From Paracoccus hibiscisoli (GTDB lineage: Bacteria; Pseudomonadota; Alphaproteobacteria; Rhodobacterales; Rhodobacteraceae), in the NCBI RefSeq assembly GCF_005048265.1, contig NZ_SUNH01000005.1, positions 62,001 through 126,000 of the forward strand: a stretch of 64,000 nt of DNA, given 5' to 3'. A program made the translations under genes and the position numbers. How positions within the stretch are numbered: position 1 is the first letter of the stretch; each line of letters begins with the position of its first letter. Of this stretch, positions 7,951-20,895 are shown one piece after another. Below the pieces are notes generated by a model. It saw only the letters and a program-made list of their open reading frames with translations. It ran no database searches and had not been told where the DNA came from.

Positions 7951-10659
7951 TCAGATCGCGCCGTGGCAGTGCTTGAACTTCTTCCCCGAGCCGCAGGGGC
8001 ACAGGTCGTTGCGCGCCGGGTTCCCCCAGGTCGAGGGGTCCGCCTCGTCGAAACCGGGGCGGGCGCCGATCTGTCCGGCAGCGCCCGGCTGCTCGGCGGG
8101 GGCCGGAGGGCTGGCCTCCATCTGCGTCTGCGCGGCCTGGCTCTGGCGGGCGATCTGGGCGGTCATCTCGTCGCGCTCGGCCTGGGTCAGGGGCCGGATC
8201 TGGCACAGCCGCTGCGTCACATCGAAGCGCAGCCCGTCCAGCAGCGTCTCGAACAGCTGGAACGCCTCGGTCTTGTATTCCGACAGCGGGTCACGCTGCG
8301 CATAGCCGCGGAACCCCACGACCGAGCGCAGATGGTCCAGCGTCATCAGATGCTCGCGCCATTTGTGGTCGATCTGCTGCAGCAGGACCTGCTTTTCGAT
8401 CTGCACCATCGTCTCGGGCCCGAAGGCCGCGGCCTTGTCGGCCATATAGGTATCGCTGGCCTCGGTGATCCGCTCGCGCATCACGTCATGGTCCACGCCA
8501 TCCTCGGCCGCCCAGTCCGGGATCGGCAGGTTCAGGTTCAGCCGTTCGCGCACCGCGGTCTTCAGCCCCTCGGCGTCCCACTGGTCGGCATAGCTGCGCG
8601 CGGGCATGTGATCGTCGATCAGGTCGTCGATCACCTGATGGCGCATGTCGGCGGTGATCTCGCCCACCTCCTCGCTGTCCATGATCTCGCGGCGCTGGCC
8701 AAAGATCGCCTTGCGCTGGTCGTTCATCACGTCGTCGAATTTCAGCAGCTGCTTGCGCGTGTCAAAGTTCCGGCCCTCGACCTTGGCCTGGGCGCGTTCC
8801 AGCGACTTGTTCACCCAAGGGTGAATGATCGCCTCGCCCTCCTTCATGCCCAGGGTGGACAGCACCTTGTCCAGACGTTCGGACCCAAAGATCCGCATCA
8901 GGTCGTCATCCAGCGACAGGAAGAACAGCGACCGCCCCGGATCGCCCTGACGGCCCGACCGGCCGCGCAGCTGGTTGTCGATGCGCCGCGATTCGTGGCG
9001 TTCGGTGCCCAGGACGAACAGGCCTCCGGCCTCCAGGACGCGGGCCTTCTCGTCGGCATGCTCGGCCTCGATGCGGGCGCGCAGCGCGTCGGGATCGGCC
9101 TCGGGGTCGGCCTTGAGGGCCTCCATGACCTTCATCTCGACATTGCCGCCCAGCTGGATGTCGGTGCCGCGACCGGCCATGTTGGTGGCGATGGTCACCG
9201 CGCCGATCTTGCCGGCATCGGCGACGATCTGCGCCTCGGCCTCGTGCTGGCGGGCGTTCAGCACGTTATGCGGAATTCCGTCCTTTTGCAGCAGCGCCGA
9301 CAGCATCTCGGATTTCTCGATGCTGGTGGTGCCGACCAGCATGGGCTGGCCCTTGGCATGGGCCTCCTGGATGGCTTCGACCACGGCGGCGTATTTTTCC
9401 TGCGCGGTGCGATAGACGCGGTCATGCTCGTCGATGCGGGCGACGCCGCGATTGGTGGGCACCTCGACCACGCCCAGCTTGTAGATCTCGGCGAATTCCT
9501 CGGCCTCGGTCGAGGCCGTGCCGGTCATCCCGCCCAGCTTGTCGTAAAGCCGGAAATAGTTCTGGAAAGTCACCGATGCCAGGGTGACGTTCTCGGGCTG
9601 GATCTCCACGCCCTCCTTGGCCTCGATCGCCTGGTGCAGACCGTCGGACAGGCGGCGGCCCTTCATCATGCGGCCGGTGAATTCGTCGATCAGCGCGACC
9701 TCGCCCTCGCGGACCATGTAATGCTGGTCGCGCAGGAACAGCTTGTGCGCGCGCAGGGCCTGGCTGGCATGGTGGACGATGGTGGTCGATTCCGGATCGT
9801 ACAGCGTCTGCCCCTCGGGCAGGACGCCATCCGCGGTCAGGCGCTGTTCCAGGAACTCGTTACCCTCCTCGGTGAAGGTCGCGTTGCGCGCCTTCTCGTC
9901 CAGCTTGTAATGCTCCTCAGTCAGCAGCGGCACATAGGCGTCCAGCACCTTGTACAGCTCGCTGCGGTCCTGCGACGGGCCGCTGATGATCAGGGGCGTG
10001 CGCGCCTCGTCGATCAGGATGCTGTCGACCTCATCGACGATGGCGTAATTGTGGCCGCGCTGGACCATCTCGGCCACGCTGCCCTTCATGTTGTCGCGCA
10101 GATAGTCGAAGCCCAGCTCGTTGTTGGTGGCATAGGTCACGTCGCAGGCATAGGCGTCGCGCTTTTCGTCCTCGGGCTGGAAGGGGACGACCACGCCGCA
10201 GGTCATGCCCAGCTGGGCAAAGACCTTGGACATCCATTCGGCGTCGCGCTTGGCCAGATAGTCGTTGACGGTGACGACATGCACGCCCTTGCCCGACAGC
10301 GCGTTCAGATAGGCGGGGAAGGTCGCGACCAGGGTCTTGCCCTCGCCGGTCTTCATCTCGGCGATGTTGCCCTGATGCAGGAAGATCCCGCCCATCAGCT
10401 GCACGTCGAAGGCCCGCAGGCCCAGGGCGCGGCGCGCGCCTTCGCGGCAATTGGCAAAGGCCTCGGGCAGGATGTCGTCCAGCGACGCGCCCCCCGCCAC
10501 ACGGGTCCGAAACTCGGCCGTCTTGTCGATCAGGCCCTGATCGGACAGCGCGCGGAACTGCTCCTCAAGGGCGTTGATTTGCGCCACCAGGGGCCGCGTG
10601 CCCTTGACCTTGCGGTCGTTGGGCGTGCCAAAGACCATCTTTGCCAGATTACCGATCAT
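7951..10659 (-). CDS. secA: Preprotein translocase subunit SecA
   Basis: ATPase motor driving proteins through SecYEG. I start it at the ATG giving [19 protein letters not shown], the usual SecA N-terminus; the frame is open 11 codons further up without support. Length is 902 residues. Seen in order: Walker A MKTGEGKT, the DEAD-like [16 protein letters not shown], the preprotein cross-linking domain, [10 protein letters not shown] and [10 protein letters not shown] in the second motor domain, and the C-terminal zinc motif [12 protein letters not shown] that binds SecB and ribosomes. It is divergent from the PPIase gene across about 200 bases. Confidence 0.97.
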   Translation of the reverse strand: MIGNLAKMVFGTPNDRKVKGTRPLVAQINALEEQFRALSDQGLIDKTAEFRTRVAGGASLDDILPEAFANCREGARRALGLRAFDVQLMGGIFLHQGNIAEMKTGEGKTLVATFPAYLNALSGKGVHVVTVNDYLAKRDAEWMSKVFAQLGMTCGVVVPFQPEDEKRDAYACDVTYATNNELGFDYLRDNMKGSVAEMVQRGHNYAIVDEVDSILIDEARTPLIISGPSQDRSELYKVLDAYVPLLTEEHYKLDEKARNATFTEEGNEFLEQRLTADGVLPEGQTLYDPESTTIVHHASQALRAHKLFLRDQHYMVREGEVALIDEFTGRMMKGRRLSDGLHQAIEAKEGVEIQPENVTLASVTFQNYFRLYDKLGGMTGTASTEAEEFAEIYKLGVVEVPTNRGVARIDEHDRVYRTAQEKYAAVVEAIQEAHAKGQPMLVGTTSIEKSEMLSALLQKDGIPHNVLNARQHEAEAQIVADAGKIGAVTIATNMAGRGTDIQLGGNVEMKVMEALKADPEADPDALRARIEAEHADEKARVLEAGGLFVLGTERHESRRIDNQLRGRSGRQGDPGRSLFFLSLDDDLMRIFGSERLDKVLSTLGMKEGEAIIHPWVNKSLERAQAKVEGRNFDTRKQLLKFDDVMNDQRKAIFGQRREIMDSEEVGEITADMRHQVIDDLIDDHMPARSYADQWDAEGLKTAVRERLNLNLPIPDWAAEDGVDHDVMRERITEASDTYMADKAAAFGPETMVQIEKQVLLQQIDHKWREHLMTLDHLRSVVGFRGYAQRDPLSEYKTEAFQLFETLLDGLRFDVTQRLCQIRPLTQAERDEMTAQIARQSQAAQTQMEASPPAPAEQPGAAGQIGARPGFDEADPSTWGNPARNDLCPCGSGKKFKHCHGAI

Positions 10660-10861
10660 GTTACCTTCGCCATCACGTTGTCGGGAAGGCACGTCACCGG
10701 GCGCCCACTTGCCCGCACCGGTCGCCTTGCCGTATCAGGGGCCAGAACGAACGCGGCGGCGGCGCCTTCCACGGAGTTGGTCTGGATGTAGGGCCCGCCT
10801 GCCTGACTGTCAATGTTGGCCCGGTCCCGGCAGGGGCGCGCGCCGTGAAAGGACCCGTCCC

Positions 10862-11692
10862 ATGACCCGATCGTTTTTGCTGGCCTCTGCCCTGACGGCG
10901 GTGCTGTCCGTGCCGGCCCTGGCGCAGGATGCCGACCAGGTCGTCGCGACCGTCAACGGCCAGGAGATCACCCTGGGCCAGATGATCGTGATGAAGCAGT
11001 CGATCCAGGACCCGGCCATGGCGGGCATGCCCGCGCCCGCGCTGTGGGACATGATGCTGGACCAGCTGGTTCGCCAGACCGCCGTGGCCGATGCCGCCGC
11101 CGACACCCCGGCCGTGCGCGCCCAGCTGGAGCTGCAGCGGCGCAACACCCTGGCCTCGGCCACCGTGGCCCAGATCGCCGAGGCCGAGCCGACCGATGCC
11201 GAGGTTCAGGCCAGCTATGACCGGCTGTTCCAGGACGCGGGCAGCGTGACCGAATACAACGCCGCCCATATCCTGGTCGAGACCGAGGAGGAGGCCACCG
11301 CGCTGAAGGCCGAGGTCGAGGGCGGCGCCGATTTCGGCGACGTGGCCGAGGCCAATTCGACCGGCCCCTCGGGCCCGAACCGCGGCGATCTGGGCTGGTT
11401 CTCGGCCGATCAGATGGTCGCGCCCTTTGCCGAGGCCGTGTCGGCGATGGAGCCGGGCCAGCTTAGCGACCCGGTCCAGACCGAGTTCGGCTGGCATGTG
11501 ATCCGCCTGAACGAGACCCGCCTGCGCGAGGCGCCCCCCCTGGCCGAGGTCCGCGACCAGATCGCCCAGATGGTCCTGCGCGAAAAGGTCGAGGCCGAGA
11601 TCGCCCGCCTGGTCGATGAGGCCGACGTTCAGAAGACCGAGGGCGTCGACCCCGCCCTGCTGGACCGCGCCGACCTGCTGGAGGCGAACTGA
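10862..11692 (+). CDS. Exported parvulin-type peptidyl-prolyl isomerase
   Basis: Periplasmic PpiC/SurA-like foldase, 276 residues from the ATG at 10862. It has a signal peptide (MTRSFLLASALTAVLSVPALAQDA, shown by the hydrophobic core and AxA site), an N-terminal helical chaperone part, and a parvulin domain with YNAAHILVETEEEA, FGDVAEANSTGPSGPNRGDLGWF and FGWHVIRLNETR. The upstream open frame (to 10574) is antisense to secA and not believed. Its stop overlaps the argJ start by one base (TGATG). Confidence 0.9.
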   Translation: MTRSFLLASALTAVLSVPALAQDADQVVATVNGQEITLGQMIVMKQSIQDPAMAGMPAPALWDMMLDQLVRQTAVADAAADTPAVRAQLELQRRNTLASATVAQIAEAEPTDAEVQASYDRLFQDAGSVTEYNAAHILVETEEEATALKAEVEGGADFGDVAEANSTGPSGPNRGDLGWFSADQMVAPFAEAVSAMEPGQLSDPVQTEFGWHVIRLNETRLREAPPLAEVRDQIAQMVLREKVEAEIARLVDEADVQKTEGVDPALLDRADLLEAN

Positions 11693-12936
11693 TGGGCAAG
11701 GCGGGACTGCCCGTATCCCCGCTGGCGCCGGCGCGGTTTCCCGACCTGCCGGTGATCGCGGGCGTCGATTTCGCCAGCGCCGCCGCGGGGATCAAGTATC
11801 AGGGCCGCAGTGACGTCACGCTGATCCGCATCGCGCCGGGCAGCACGGTGGCCGGGGCCTTCACCCGGTCATCCACGCGCGCGGCCTGCATCCTGGACAA
11901 CCAGGCCAAGCTGGCGCAGGGGGGCGATGCGCCGGACGGCGCGGCGATCCTGATCAATTCGGGCAATGCCAACGCCTTTACCGGCGCGCGGGGGCAGGCC
12001 TCGGTCGATGCGGTCTGCGCGGCGGTGGCCGAGGCGCTGGACCTGCCGCAGGGGCGGGTCTTCACGTCCTCGACCGGCGTCATCGGAGAGCCGCTGCCGC
12101 ATGAGCGGATCGTGGCCATCACGGGCGATCTGGCCCGCGGTCTGGACGCGGGAGGAGTGGCCGATGCCGCCCGCGCGATCATGACCACCGACACCTTCCC
12201 CAAGGGCGCGTCCGCGACCCTGGCGGACGGCACCCGCATCGTGGGCATCGCCAAGGGGTCAGGGATGATCGCGCCCGACATGGCGACGATGCTGGTCTAT
12301 CTGTTCACGGATGCCGCGGTCCCCGCGGGCGTGCTGCAGCAGGCGCTGTCCTCAGGGCTGGACACGACCTTCAACGCGATCACGGTGGACAGCGACACCT
12401 CAACCTCGGATGCGCTGATCCTGGCGGCGACCGGGCAGGGGGCGGGCGCGCCCATCACCGATCTGGACAGCCCGGCGGGGCGCGATTTCGTGACCGCGCT
12501 GCATGGCGTGATGCGCGATCTGGCCCATCAGGTCGTCCGCGATGGCGAGGGCGCGACCAAGTTCGTCGAGATCGCCGTGACCGGCGCCACCGATGACGCG
12601 GACGCGCATCGCGTGGCCATGGCCATCGCCAATTCGCCGCTGGTCAAGACCGCCATCGCCGGACAGGACGCCAACTGGGGCCGCATCGTCGCCGCCGTGG
12701 GCAAGTCGGGCGCGCAGGCCGACCGCGACCGGTTGCGGATCGCCTTCGGTGACATGGTCGTCGCGCGCGACGGCTGGCGCGACCCGGATTACGACGAGGC
12801 CGCGGCCAGCGCCTATATGCAGGGCCAGGAGCTGCGGATCAGCGTCCACCTGGGGCTGGGGCAGGGGGCGCGGACGGTGTGGACCTGCGATCTGACGCAT
12901 GGCTATATCGACATCAACGCGGATTACCGGTCGTGA
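11692..12936 (+). CDS. argJ: Bifunctional ornithine/glutamate N-acetyltransferase ArgJ
   Basis: Transfers acetyl from N-acetylornithine to glutamate, and in bifunctional members also from acetyl-CoA, in arginine synthesis. The 414-residue precursor contains the self-cleavage site MATMLVYL (the Thr after Ala becomes the N-terminal nucleophile of the beta chain), KGSGMIAPDM, NSGNANAFTGARG and a C-terminal DINADYRS. It sits between a PPIase and mutT with overlapping ends. argG is elsewhere in the window (38.2 kb). Confidence 0.96.
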   Translation: MGKAGLPVSPLAPARFPDLPVIAGVDFASAAAGIKYQGRSDVTLIRIAPGSTVAGAFTRSSTRAACILDNQAKLAQGGDAPDGAAILINSGNANAFTGARGQASVDAVCAAVAEALDLPQGRVFTSSTGVIGEPLPHERIVAITGDLARGLDAGGVADAARAIMTTDTFPKGASATLADGTRIVGIAKGSGMIAPDMATMLVYLFTDAAVPAGVLQQALSSGLDTTFNAITVDSDTSTSDALILAATGQGAGAPITDLDSPAGRDFVTALHGVMRDLAHQVVRDGEGATKFVEIAVTGATDDADAHRVAMAIANSPLVKTAIAGQDANWGRIVAAVGKSGAQADRDRLRIAFGDMVVARDGWRDPDYDEAAASAYMQGQELRISVHLGLGQGARTVWTCDLTHGYIDINADYRS

Positions 12937-13331
12937 AGACCGTCCTGGTGTCCGCCGTGGCGCTGATCGATCCCGACGGGCGCGTGCTTCTGGCGCAGCG
13001 CCCCGAGGGCAAGCCCATGGCAGGCCTGTGGGAGTTTCCGGGCGGCAAGGTCGAACACGGAGAGACCCCCGAGACCGCCCTGATCCGCGAACTGGAGGAG
13101 GAGCTGGGCATCCGCACCTGGAACAGCTGCCTGGCGCCGCTGACCTTTGCCAGTCACAGCTATGACACATTTCATCTGTTGATGCCGGTCTTTGCCTGCC
13201 GGCGGTGGGAGGGAATCGTGCAACCCCTCGAGGGGCAGGGCCTGGCCTGGGTCAGGGCAGGCGATTTGCGCAATTACCCTATGCCCGCAGCGGATGTTCC
13301 GCTGATTCCCGCCCTGCAGATGTGGCTATAG
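12933..13331 (+). CDS. mutT: 8-oxo-dGTP diphosphatase MutT (Nudix)
   Basis: Sanitises oxidised dGTP. The 132-residue protein starts at a GTG overlapping the argJ stop (GTGA). The complete Nudix box runs from GGKVEHGETPETAL to RELEEELGI, preceded by RPEGKPMAGLWEFPGGK as in MutT. The track could be extended upstream inside argJ, but MutT homology begins at this GTG. It is the last gene of the PPIase-argJ-mutT run. Confidence 0.93.
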   Translation: MKTVLVSAVALIDPDGRVLLAQRPEGKPMAGLWEFPGGKVEHGETPETALIRELEEELGIRTWNSCLAPLTFASHSYDTFHLLMPVFACRRWEGIVQPLEGQGLAWVRAGDLRNYPMPAADVPLIPALQMWL

Positions 13332-13381
13332 TGTCGCAAATTCGACGGATCCGGTTGCCTGACTGCTGAAAAAAGTCCTAG

Positions 13382-13412
13382 ATGGTTAAGTTATGAACGC
13401 TTCTTTAACCAT
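13382..13412. promoter_or_regulatory. Inverted TTAACCAT boxes (CtrA-like) upstream of the 42-codon ORF
   Basis: ATGGTTAA (13382-13389) and TTAACCAT (13405-13412) form a perfect 8-bp inverted pair separated by 15 bases, in an AT-rich patch unusual for this window. TTAACCAT resembles the half-site recognised by the alphaproteobacterial cell-cycle regulator CtrA. The pair lies 43-73 bases upstream of the next start codon. Binding is inference. Confidence 0.4.
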
Positions 13413-13454
13413 TTCATGACTAACTTTGTTTCAGGGCACAGAGGAGGGCTTGAC

Positions 13455-13583
13455 ATGATTCGCACGATTTCGATCGGCAGCTATATCTCGATCCAAGGGC
13501 TTTTCGAGGGGGCAACCTCGAACGGCAACATTCTGGTCCGCGTCGGCAACCGCACTTTCGAGGGCAAGCCGGTCGGCCACTGA
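13455..13583 (+). CDS. 42-residue conserved-looking small protein
   Basis: Begins MIRTISIGSYISIQG and ends FEGKPVGH. It is preceded by an excellent Shine-Dalgarno (GAGGAGGG) seven to eight bases before the ATG and by its own AT-rich upstream region. The pattern of alternating hydrophobic residues suggests a small beta protein. I recall similar tiny proteins near infB in Rhodobacteraceae, but no function is known to me. It has no coding overlap with mutT or infB. Confidence 0.65.
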   Translation: MIRTISIGSYISIQGLFEGATSNGNILVRVGNRTFEGKPVGH

Positions 13584-13720
13584 CAAGATCGGGCGCAAGC
13601 GAGGGGTTGCGCCAGATCGACGGACGATAGCGCGGGGGTGATCCGAAAGGATCGCCCCCTTTGCCATGTCGTCCATCGGGCAGGGCTTGGCCCCGGCGGA
13701 TGGCCGCGCCCGCGGGCATG

Positions 13721-13754
13721 AAAAAACCGGGCGATGCTGCTGCACCGCCCGGTT
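13721..13754 (-). terminator. Rho-independent terminator of the rimP-nusA-infB operon
   Basis: AACCGGGCG (13725-13733) and CGCCCGGTT (13746-13754) form a 9-bp stem with a 12-base loop. Read on the minus strand it is followed directly by TTTTTT. It lies 23 bases after the infB stop. Confidence 0.85.
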
Positions 13755-13776
13755 CCCGTAATCTGTTGCAGCCTGA

Positions 13777-16332
<2,556 letters not shown>

Positions 16333-16340
16333 CTGCGTCT

Positions 16341-16964
16341 TCATTCCTTCCCGACAGCCGTATTGCCGTCGTCATGCCCGCGCAGACCCGTCAGTCTGCC
16401 GGCTTCCAAGATCACCTTGTCCGTCAGGCCACCCTTCGCAAGCGCGCCGTGTATGACATGACTGCGCCCAAAGGACAAACCCAATTCTGATGCGGTCATG
16501 CAGCCGAACCAGCGTCCGCCCGTGGGCGTCCACAGCTTTCCCTTGCCGCGTTCCGATCCGTCGCTGGCCTGCAGCAGCACCTTGGCGCGGCCTTCGGCCA
16601 GCCAGCCCTTGACCTTTTCGAACCCGGCCACCGCGCGCCCCGCCTTGCGGGTCAAGGAGACCAGATCGACCAGCCTGCGGGCCACGCCCGCCTCGACCAG
16701 GTCGGCCAGGTCGGGCGCGGCCTGCACCGGTGCCTTGGCGGCACGGGAAAACAGCCCCTTGGTCACCGCCTTGTTCAGCGCGGCCTTGTCGGCCGCCACC
16801 CAGATGCCCCGACCGGGCAGCTTTTCGGCCAGATCCGGCACGACCTGCCCGTCCGGGCCGATCACGAAACGGATCAGCCCGCGTTTGGGTTGCACCTCGC
16901 CGGTGGCGATGCACCGGCGTTCCGGGTCGTCGTCCCGGTCCTTGTCACGTCCACCACGGCTCAA
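16341..16964 (-). CDS. YlxR-type RNA-binding protein fused to an L7Ae-like domain
   Basis: A 207-residue protein. The N-terminal DUF448/YlxR part has [19 protein letters not shown] and [12 protein letters not shown] (about 15-65). The C-terminal half (about 85-165) carries [18 protein letters not shown], as in L7Ae/YlxQ-type RNA-binding domains. The start appears to be TTG at 16964. Bacillus has ylxR and ylxQ as separate genes between nusA and infB; here they are one polypeptide, common in alphaproteobacteria. Likely involved in ribosome or RNase P related RNA binding. Confidence 0.85.
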   Translation of the reverse strand: MSRGGRDKDRDDDPERRCIATGEVQPKRGLIRFVIGPDGQVVPDLAEKLPGRGIWVAADKAALNKAVTKGLFSRAAKAPVQAAPDLADLVEAGVARRLVDLVSLTRKAGRAVAGFEKVKGWLAEGRAKVLLQASDGSERGKGKLWTPTGGRWFGCMTASELGLSFGRSHVIHGALAKGGLTDKVILEAGRLTGLRGHDDGNTAVGKE

Positions 16965-16987
16965 GCTTGTGTTCCCATCCGGAGCGA

Positions 16988-18613
16988 TCAGGCTCCGGCC
17001 TCCTCGTTGTCATCATCATCCTGCAGGTCGTCTTCCGCCTCGGCGCCGTCCATCTCGGTCGGATCGACCCAGCCCAGCAGAACGCGCGCGGTCATGACCA
17101 TGGTCTGTGCCTCTTCCAAGGTGATCCCATGCGGCTCCAGCAGGCCCTCGTCCTTGACGCGCGCGCCGTTGACGGTGGTCCAGCCACCGGCCAGTTCCCA
17201 ATCCGCGCAGGTCGCGAAATCTTCCAGGGTCTTGACGCCGTCCTTGGCCAGCGCCTCTACCATCTGGGGGGTCAGCCCCTCGAATTCAATGAGGCTGTCC
17301 TCGGCGCCCAGGGCGCGCGCGGCTTCCAGGGCCTCGCGGTTCTTGGCCTCCAGCACGTCGCGGGCGCGGGCCTGCAGCTCGGCGGCGGTGTCGGCATCGA
17401 CCCCGTCGATGGTCAGCAGCTCGTCCTGGTCGACATAGGCGACCTCTTCGAGATTGGTGAAGCCCTCGGCCACCAGCAGCTGGGCGAAGAATTCGTCCAG
17501 GTCCAGCGCCTCCATGAACAGCGCGGTGCGGGTGTTGAACTCGGCCTGGCGACGCTTGGATTCCTCCTCGTCGGTCAGGATGTCGATGTCCAGGCCGGTC
17601 AGCTGGCTGGCCAGACGCACGTTCTGGCCGCGACGGCCGATGGCCAAGGACAGCTGTTCGTCGGGGACGACGACCTCGATCTTGTTGGCCTCCTCGTCGA
17701 AGACGACCTTGCTGACCTCGGCGGGCTGCAGGGCGTTGACCAGGAAGGTCGCCTGATCCTCGTTCCACGGGATGATGTCGATCTTTTCGCCCTGCAATTC
17801 GCCGACGACGGCCTGCACGCGGCTGCCGCGCATGCCGACGCAGGCGCCGACCGGGTCGATGCTGCTGTCATGGCTGATCACGGCGATCTTGGCGCGCGAA
17901 CCGGGGTCGCGGGCGACGGCCTTGATCTCGATGATGCCGTCATAGATTTCGGGCACCTCCATCTTGAACAGCTCGGCCATGAACTGCGGATCGGTGCGCG
18001 ACAGGAAGATCTGCGGCCCCCGCGTCTCGCGGCGCACGTCCTTGATATAGGCGCGGATGCGGTCGTTCGGGCGATAGCTTTCGCGGCCGATCTTTTCGTT
18101 GCGGCGCAGGATCGCCTCTCCGCGGCCCACATCGACGATGATGTTGCCGTATTCCTCGCGCTTGACGACACCGTTGATGATGCTGCCGGCGCGGTCCTTG
18201 AATTCCTCGTACTGGCGGTCACGCTCGGCCTCGCGGACGCGCTGCAGGATCACCTGCTTGGCGGATTGCGCGGCGATGCGGCCCAGTTCCACGGGCGGCA
18301 CGATGTCGATGATCTCGTCGCCGATCTGGGGGTTGTCCAGATAGGGCTTCGCCTGCTCGACCGTGACTTCGGCCTGATAGTTCTCGACGGCGTCGTCGGC
18401 CACGACCGTGCGCACGCGGGTAAAGCTGGCATTGCCGGTCTTGCGGTCGATCTTGACCCGGATGTCCATTTCCGCGCCGTAACGCGACTTGGCGGCGCGG
18501 GCCAGGCTGTCCTCCATCGCTTCGATGACCAGCTCGGGCTCGATCATCTTCTCGCGGGCGACGGCTTCGGCCGTCTGCAGCAGTTCAAGCTGGTTGGCAG
18601 AGGTGATCGCCAT
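16988..18613 (-). CDS. nusA: Transcription termination/antitermination factor NusA
   Basis: Binds RNA polymerase and nascent RNA to control pausing, termination and rRNA antitermination. About 541 residues from the ATG ([19 protein letters not shown]); a GTG one codon earlier follows the rimP stop. Seen: N-terminal RNAP-binding domain, S1 domain with [18 protein letters not shown] domains with [15 protein letters not shown] and [14 protein letters not shown], and C-terminal helix-hairpin repeats ending in an acidic tail ([10 protein letters not shown]). Confidence 0.96.
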   Translation of the reverse strand: MAITSANQLELLQTAEAVAREKMIEPELVIEAMEDSLARAAKSRYGAEMDIRVKIDRKTGNASFTRVRTVVADDAVENYQAEVTVEQAKPYLDNPQIGDEIIDIVPPVELGRIAAQSAKQVILQRVREAERDRQYEEFKDRAGSIINGVVKREEYGNIIVDVGRGEAILRRNEKIGRESYRPNDRIRAYIKDVRRETRGPQIFLSRTDPQFMAELFKMEVPEIYDGIIEIKAVARDPGSRAKIAVISHDSSIDPVGACVGMRGSRVQAVVGELQGEKIDIIPWNEDQATFLVNALQPAEVSKVVFDEEANKIEVVVPDEQLSLAIGRRGQNVRLASQLTGLDIDILTDEEESKRRQAEFNTRTALFMEALDLDEFFAQLLVAEGFTNLEEVAYVDQDELLTIDGVDADTAAELQARARDVLEAKNREALEAARALGAEDSLIEFEGLTPQMVEALAKDGVKTLEDFATCADWELAGGWTTVNGARVKDEGLLEPHGITLEEAQTMVMTARVLLGWVDPTEMDGAEAEDDLQDDDDNEEAGA

Positions 18614-18616
18614 CAC

Positions 18617-19249
18617 TCACTCCTTGGGTTCTGCGGCGGTGGCGCCGGCATCATCGGTTTCGATCGCGTCAAAGGCGGTTTCGTCCAGGTTGTCGATCTC
18701 GACCCCGGCTTCCTTCTTCTGACGCAGCATTTCCTTGATCAGCTCGTCGGTCAGGACCAGCTTGGCGTCCGACAGCAGGTCGAACTCCAGCCCGATCGTG
18801 TGGGTCTGGCCCTGGTCCTCGATGTTAATCAGCACCTCGCTGCCCTCGACGCCGGCCAGCGTGCCCTTGAACTTCTTGCGCCCGTCGATGGCCTGGTTCA
18901 GGTCCAGCCGCGCCTCGTAGCCCTCGAAGGACGCGAAATCCTTCAGACGGGTCAGGGGGCGGTCGATGCCGGGGCTGGACACCTCCAGGTGATAGTTGTC
19001 CTCGATCGGGTCCTCGACATCCAGCGTGGCGCTGACCGCGGTCGAGATCTGCGCGCAGTCGTCCACGTTGATGCCGCCATCTGGACGGTCGGCCATGATC
19101 TGCAGCGTGGCGGTCTTGCCACCCTGCAGGCGCACGCGCACCAGCTCATAGCCCAGATCCTCGATCACCGGGGTAATGATCTCGGCCAGGCGGCGGTCGA
19201 TCGCGGTCTTGGCGATCAGGTCGTTCGTGACGGGCAGATCAGCGGACAT
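18617..19249 (-). CDS. rimP: Ribosome maturation factor RimP
   Basis: Assists 30S maturation. The 210-residue protein shows [34 protein letters not shown] and the characteristic [12 protein letters not shown] (residues roughly 85-100), then the C-terminal SH3-like domain and an acidic tail somewhat longer than usual. It is the promoter-proximal gene of rimP-nusA-ylxR-infB, and the nusA start follows its stop within three bases. The 141-base gap upstream (19250-19390) should hold the operon promoter. Confidence 0.95.
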   Translation of the reverse strand: MSADLPVTNDLIAKTAIDRRLAEIITPVIEDLGYELVRVRLQGGKTATLQIMADRPDGGINVDDCAQISTAVSATLDVEDPIEDNYHLEVSSPGIDRPLTRLKDFASFEGYEARLDLNQAIDGRKKFKGTLAGVEGSEVLINIEDQGQTHTIGLEFDLLSDAKLVLTDELIKEMLRQKKEAGVEIDNLDETAFDAIETDDAGATAAEPKE

Positions 19250-19390
19250 GGGATCCTCTTGGACAGGAAAAAGGGGCCGTCAGCGGGCCCCATGCGGAAG
19301 TTCCGGTGGGCAGGGTTTGGACGCCTGCACCGCTGTTGATCGGTCCTATAGCCGGGGACGGCCCCGAAAGCAAGCGCAATGCATGCGCCC

Positions 19391-19855
19391 TCAGCGACCG
19401 ACCGCATCGGGGTTGTCGCGCCAGACGCGCCAGTTCAGCGCCGTGGCGACCCCCAGCCAGGCCAGATAAGGCAACAGCAGCAGCCCCGCCCGCCAATCCA
19501 GCGACCAGAAGGACAGCACCATCGCCGCCACCGTCACCAGCAGCGTGGCCATGACGACCATTGCCAGCGCCATCTGCCGTGCGCCGAAAAAGACCGGCGT
19601 CCACAGCGTGTTCAGCGCGATCTGGGCCGACCACAGCGCCAGAGCCATCCCCGCGCCGGGCAGGGGCGCCACGCGCGTGGCGGCAATGGCGGACAGCAGG
19701 TAGATCGTCGTCCAGGCCACCGGAAAGGCCCAGTTCGGCGGGGTAAAGGACGGTTTGCGCAGGCCCGCATACCAGGCGCCGGGACGAAAGATCACCCCGG
19801 TTGCGGCGGCGGCGACGCTGGCCAGCAGAAAGATCGGGAACAGGGAGGCGGTCAT
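19391..19855 (-). CDS. tspO: TspO/MBR family tryptophan-rich sensory protein
   Basis: Small membrane protein (154 residues, five hydrophobic segments) related to the outer-membrane sensor TspO of Rhodobacter and the mitochondrial benzodiazepine receptor. Family marks are WYAGLRKPSFTPPNWAFPVAW, seen in two adjoining pieces near 30-50, and LNTLWTPVFFG near 95-105. It binds tetrapyrroles in characterised members. The ATG at 19855 overlaps the stop of the upstream peptidase gene (ATGA), so the two are co-transcribed. Confidence 0.92.
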   Translation of the reverse strand: MTASLFPIFLLASVAAAATGVIFRPGAWYAGLRKPSFTPPNWAFPVAWTTIYLLSAIAATRVAPLPGAGMALALWSAQIALNTLWTPVFFGARQMALAMVVMATLLVTVAAMVLSFWSLDWRAGLLLLPYLAWLGVATALNWRVWRDNPDAVGR

Positions 19856-20844
19856 GCGGGGGACTTTCGGCTGCGGTCCTCGTCGCGGATCGAATCCATG
19901 ACGGCGGCCAGTTCGGCGGTGATGCGGGGTTCGGACAGCGCATGCCCCGAGGCCGGGACCAGCCGCAGCTCTGCCCGGTCCCACCCTTCGGCCAGCCTGT
20001 GCGCGCTGGCGGGCGGGCAGACCATGTCATAGCGGCCCTGCACGATGATCGCGGGCAGGTGTTCGATGCGCGGCCGGTCGCGCAGCAGCTGCCCTTCGTC
20101 CAGAAAGCAGCCATGGCTGAAATAGTGATTCTCCAGCCGGGCAAAGGCGCGGGCGTAATCGGCGGGGGCATGGCTGACGGGGTGCGATTGCAGCCCGGCC
20201 AGCGCGTTCTCCCACATCAGCCAGGGCTGGGCAAAGCGCGCCTGGCGGCCCAGATCGCTGTCGAACAGCCGCGTGTGATAGGCCGCGATCATGTCGTGAC
20301 GCTCGGCCTCGGGGATCGGCTCCTGGAAGCGCGCCCAGAGGTCGGGAAAGAACCGCGCCGCGCCGCCGCCATAGAACCAGTCCAGCTCCTCGCGCATGCC
20401 CAGGAACACGCCGCGCAGCACCAGGCCGGTGACATGGTCGGGATGCGCCTGGGCATAGGCAAGCGCCAGCGTGGCGCCCCAGCTGCCCCCGAACAGCAGC
20501 CAGCGGTCGATACCCAGTTGCGCGCGGATCAGCGCGATGTCGGCGATCAGATGCGCGGTCGTGTTGGCCTGGACCGAGGCCGTGGGCGTGGACCGTCCGC
20601 AGCCGCGCTGGTCGAACAGCACCACGCGGAAATGCGCCGGGTCGAAAAAGCGCCGCATGAACGGGCTGCACCCGCCGCCCGGCCCGCCATGCAGCACCAG
20701 CACGGGGCGGCCGCGCGGGTTGCCGCATTCCTCGACATAGAGGGTGTGGCCGTCGCCCACCGCGATCTGGTGTCGGGCAAAGGGCTCGGATGCCGCGTGA
20801 AGGCGGCCATGTGACGCGGAGATTTGTCCTGCCAATCGGTCCAT
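19852..20844 (-). CDS. pip: Proline iminopeptidase (alpha/beta hydrolase)
   Basis: Releases N-terminal proline from peptides; family S33. The 330-residue protein has the oxyanion region [11 protein letters not shown] (51-61), FDQRGCGRS (78-85), nucleophile S121 in GGSWGA, and C-terminal [10 protein letters not shown] and ASGHALSEP carrying the likely Asp and His of the triad. The start at 20844 lies only 51 bases from the divergent ubiG start, so both promoters share a very short gap. A much longer open frame upstream runs antisense through ubiG and was not used. Confidence 0.92.
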   Translation of the reverse strand: MDRLAGQISASHGRLHAASEPFARHQIAVGDGHTLYVEECGNPRGRPVLVLHGGPGGGCSPFMRRFFDPAHFRVVLFDQRGCGRSTPTASVQANTTAHLIADIALIRAQLGIDRWLLFGGSWGATLALAYAQAHPDHVTGLVLRGVFLGMREELDWFYGGGAARFFPDLWARFQEPIPEAERHDMIAAYHTRLFDSDLGRQARFAQPWLMWENALAGLQSHPVSHAPADYARAFARLENHYFSHGCFLDEGQLLRDRPRIEHLPAIIVQGRYDMVCPPASAHRLAEGWDRAELRLVPASGHALSEPRITAELAAVMDSIRDEDRSRKSPA

Positions 20845-20895
20845 CCTGCCACTATAAGCACAGTCTACGCCGCCCGCCAGAAGGACCGCCCCCGA

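Noticed and set aside
7963..10791. 942-codon open frame on the + strand
   Set aside because: It is entirely antisense to secA, has no domain I recognise, and long antisense frames are common at this GC content.
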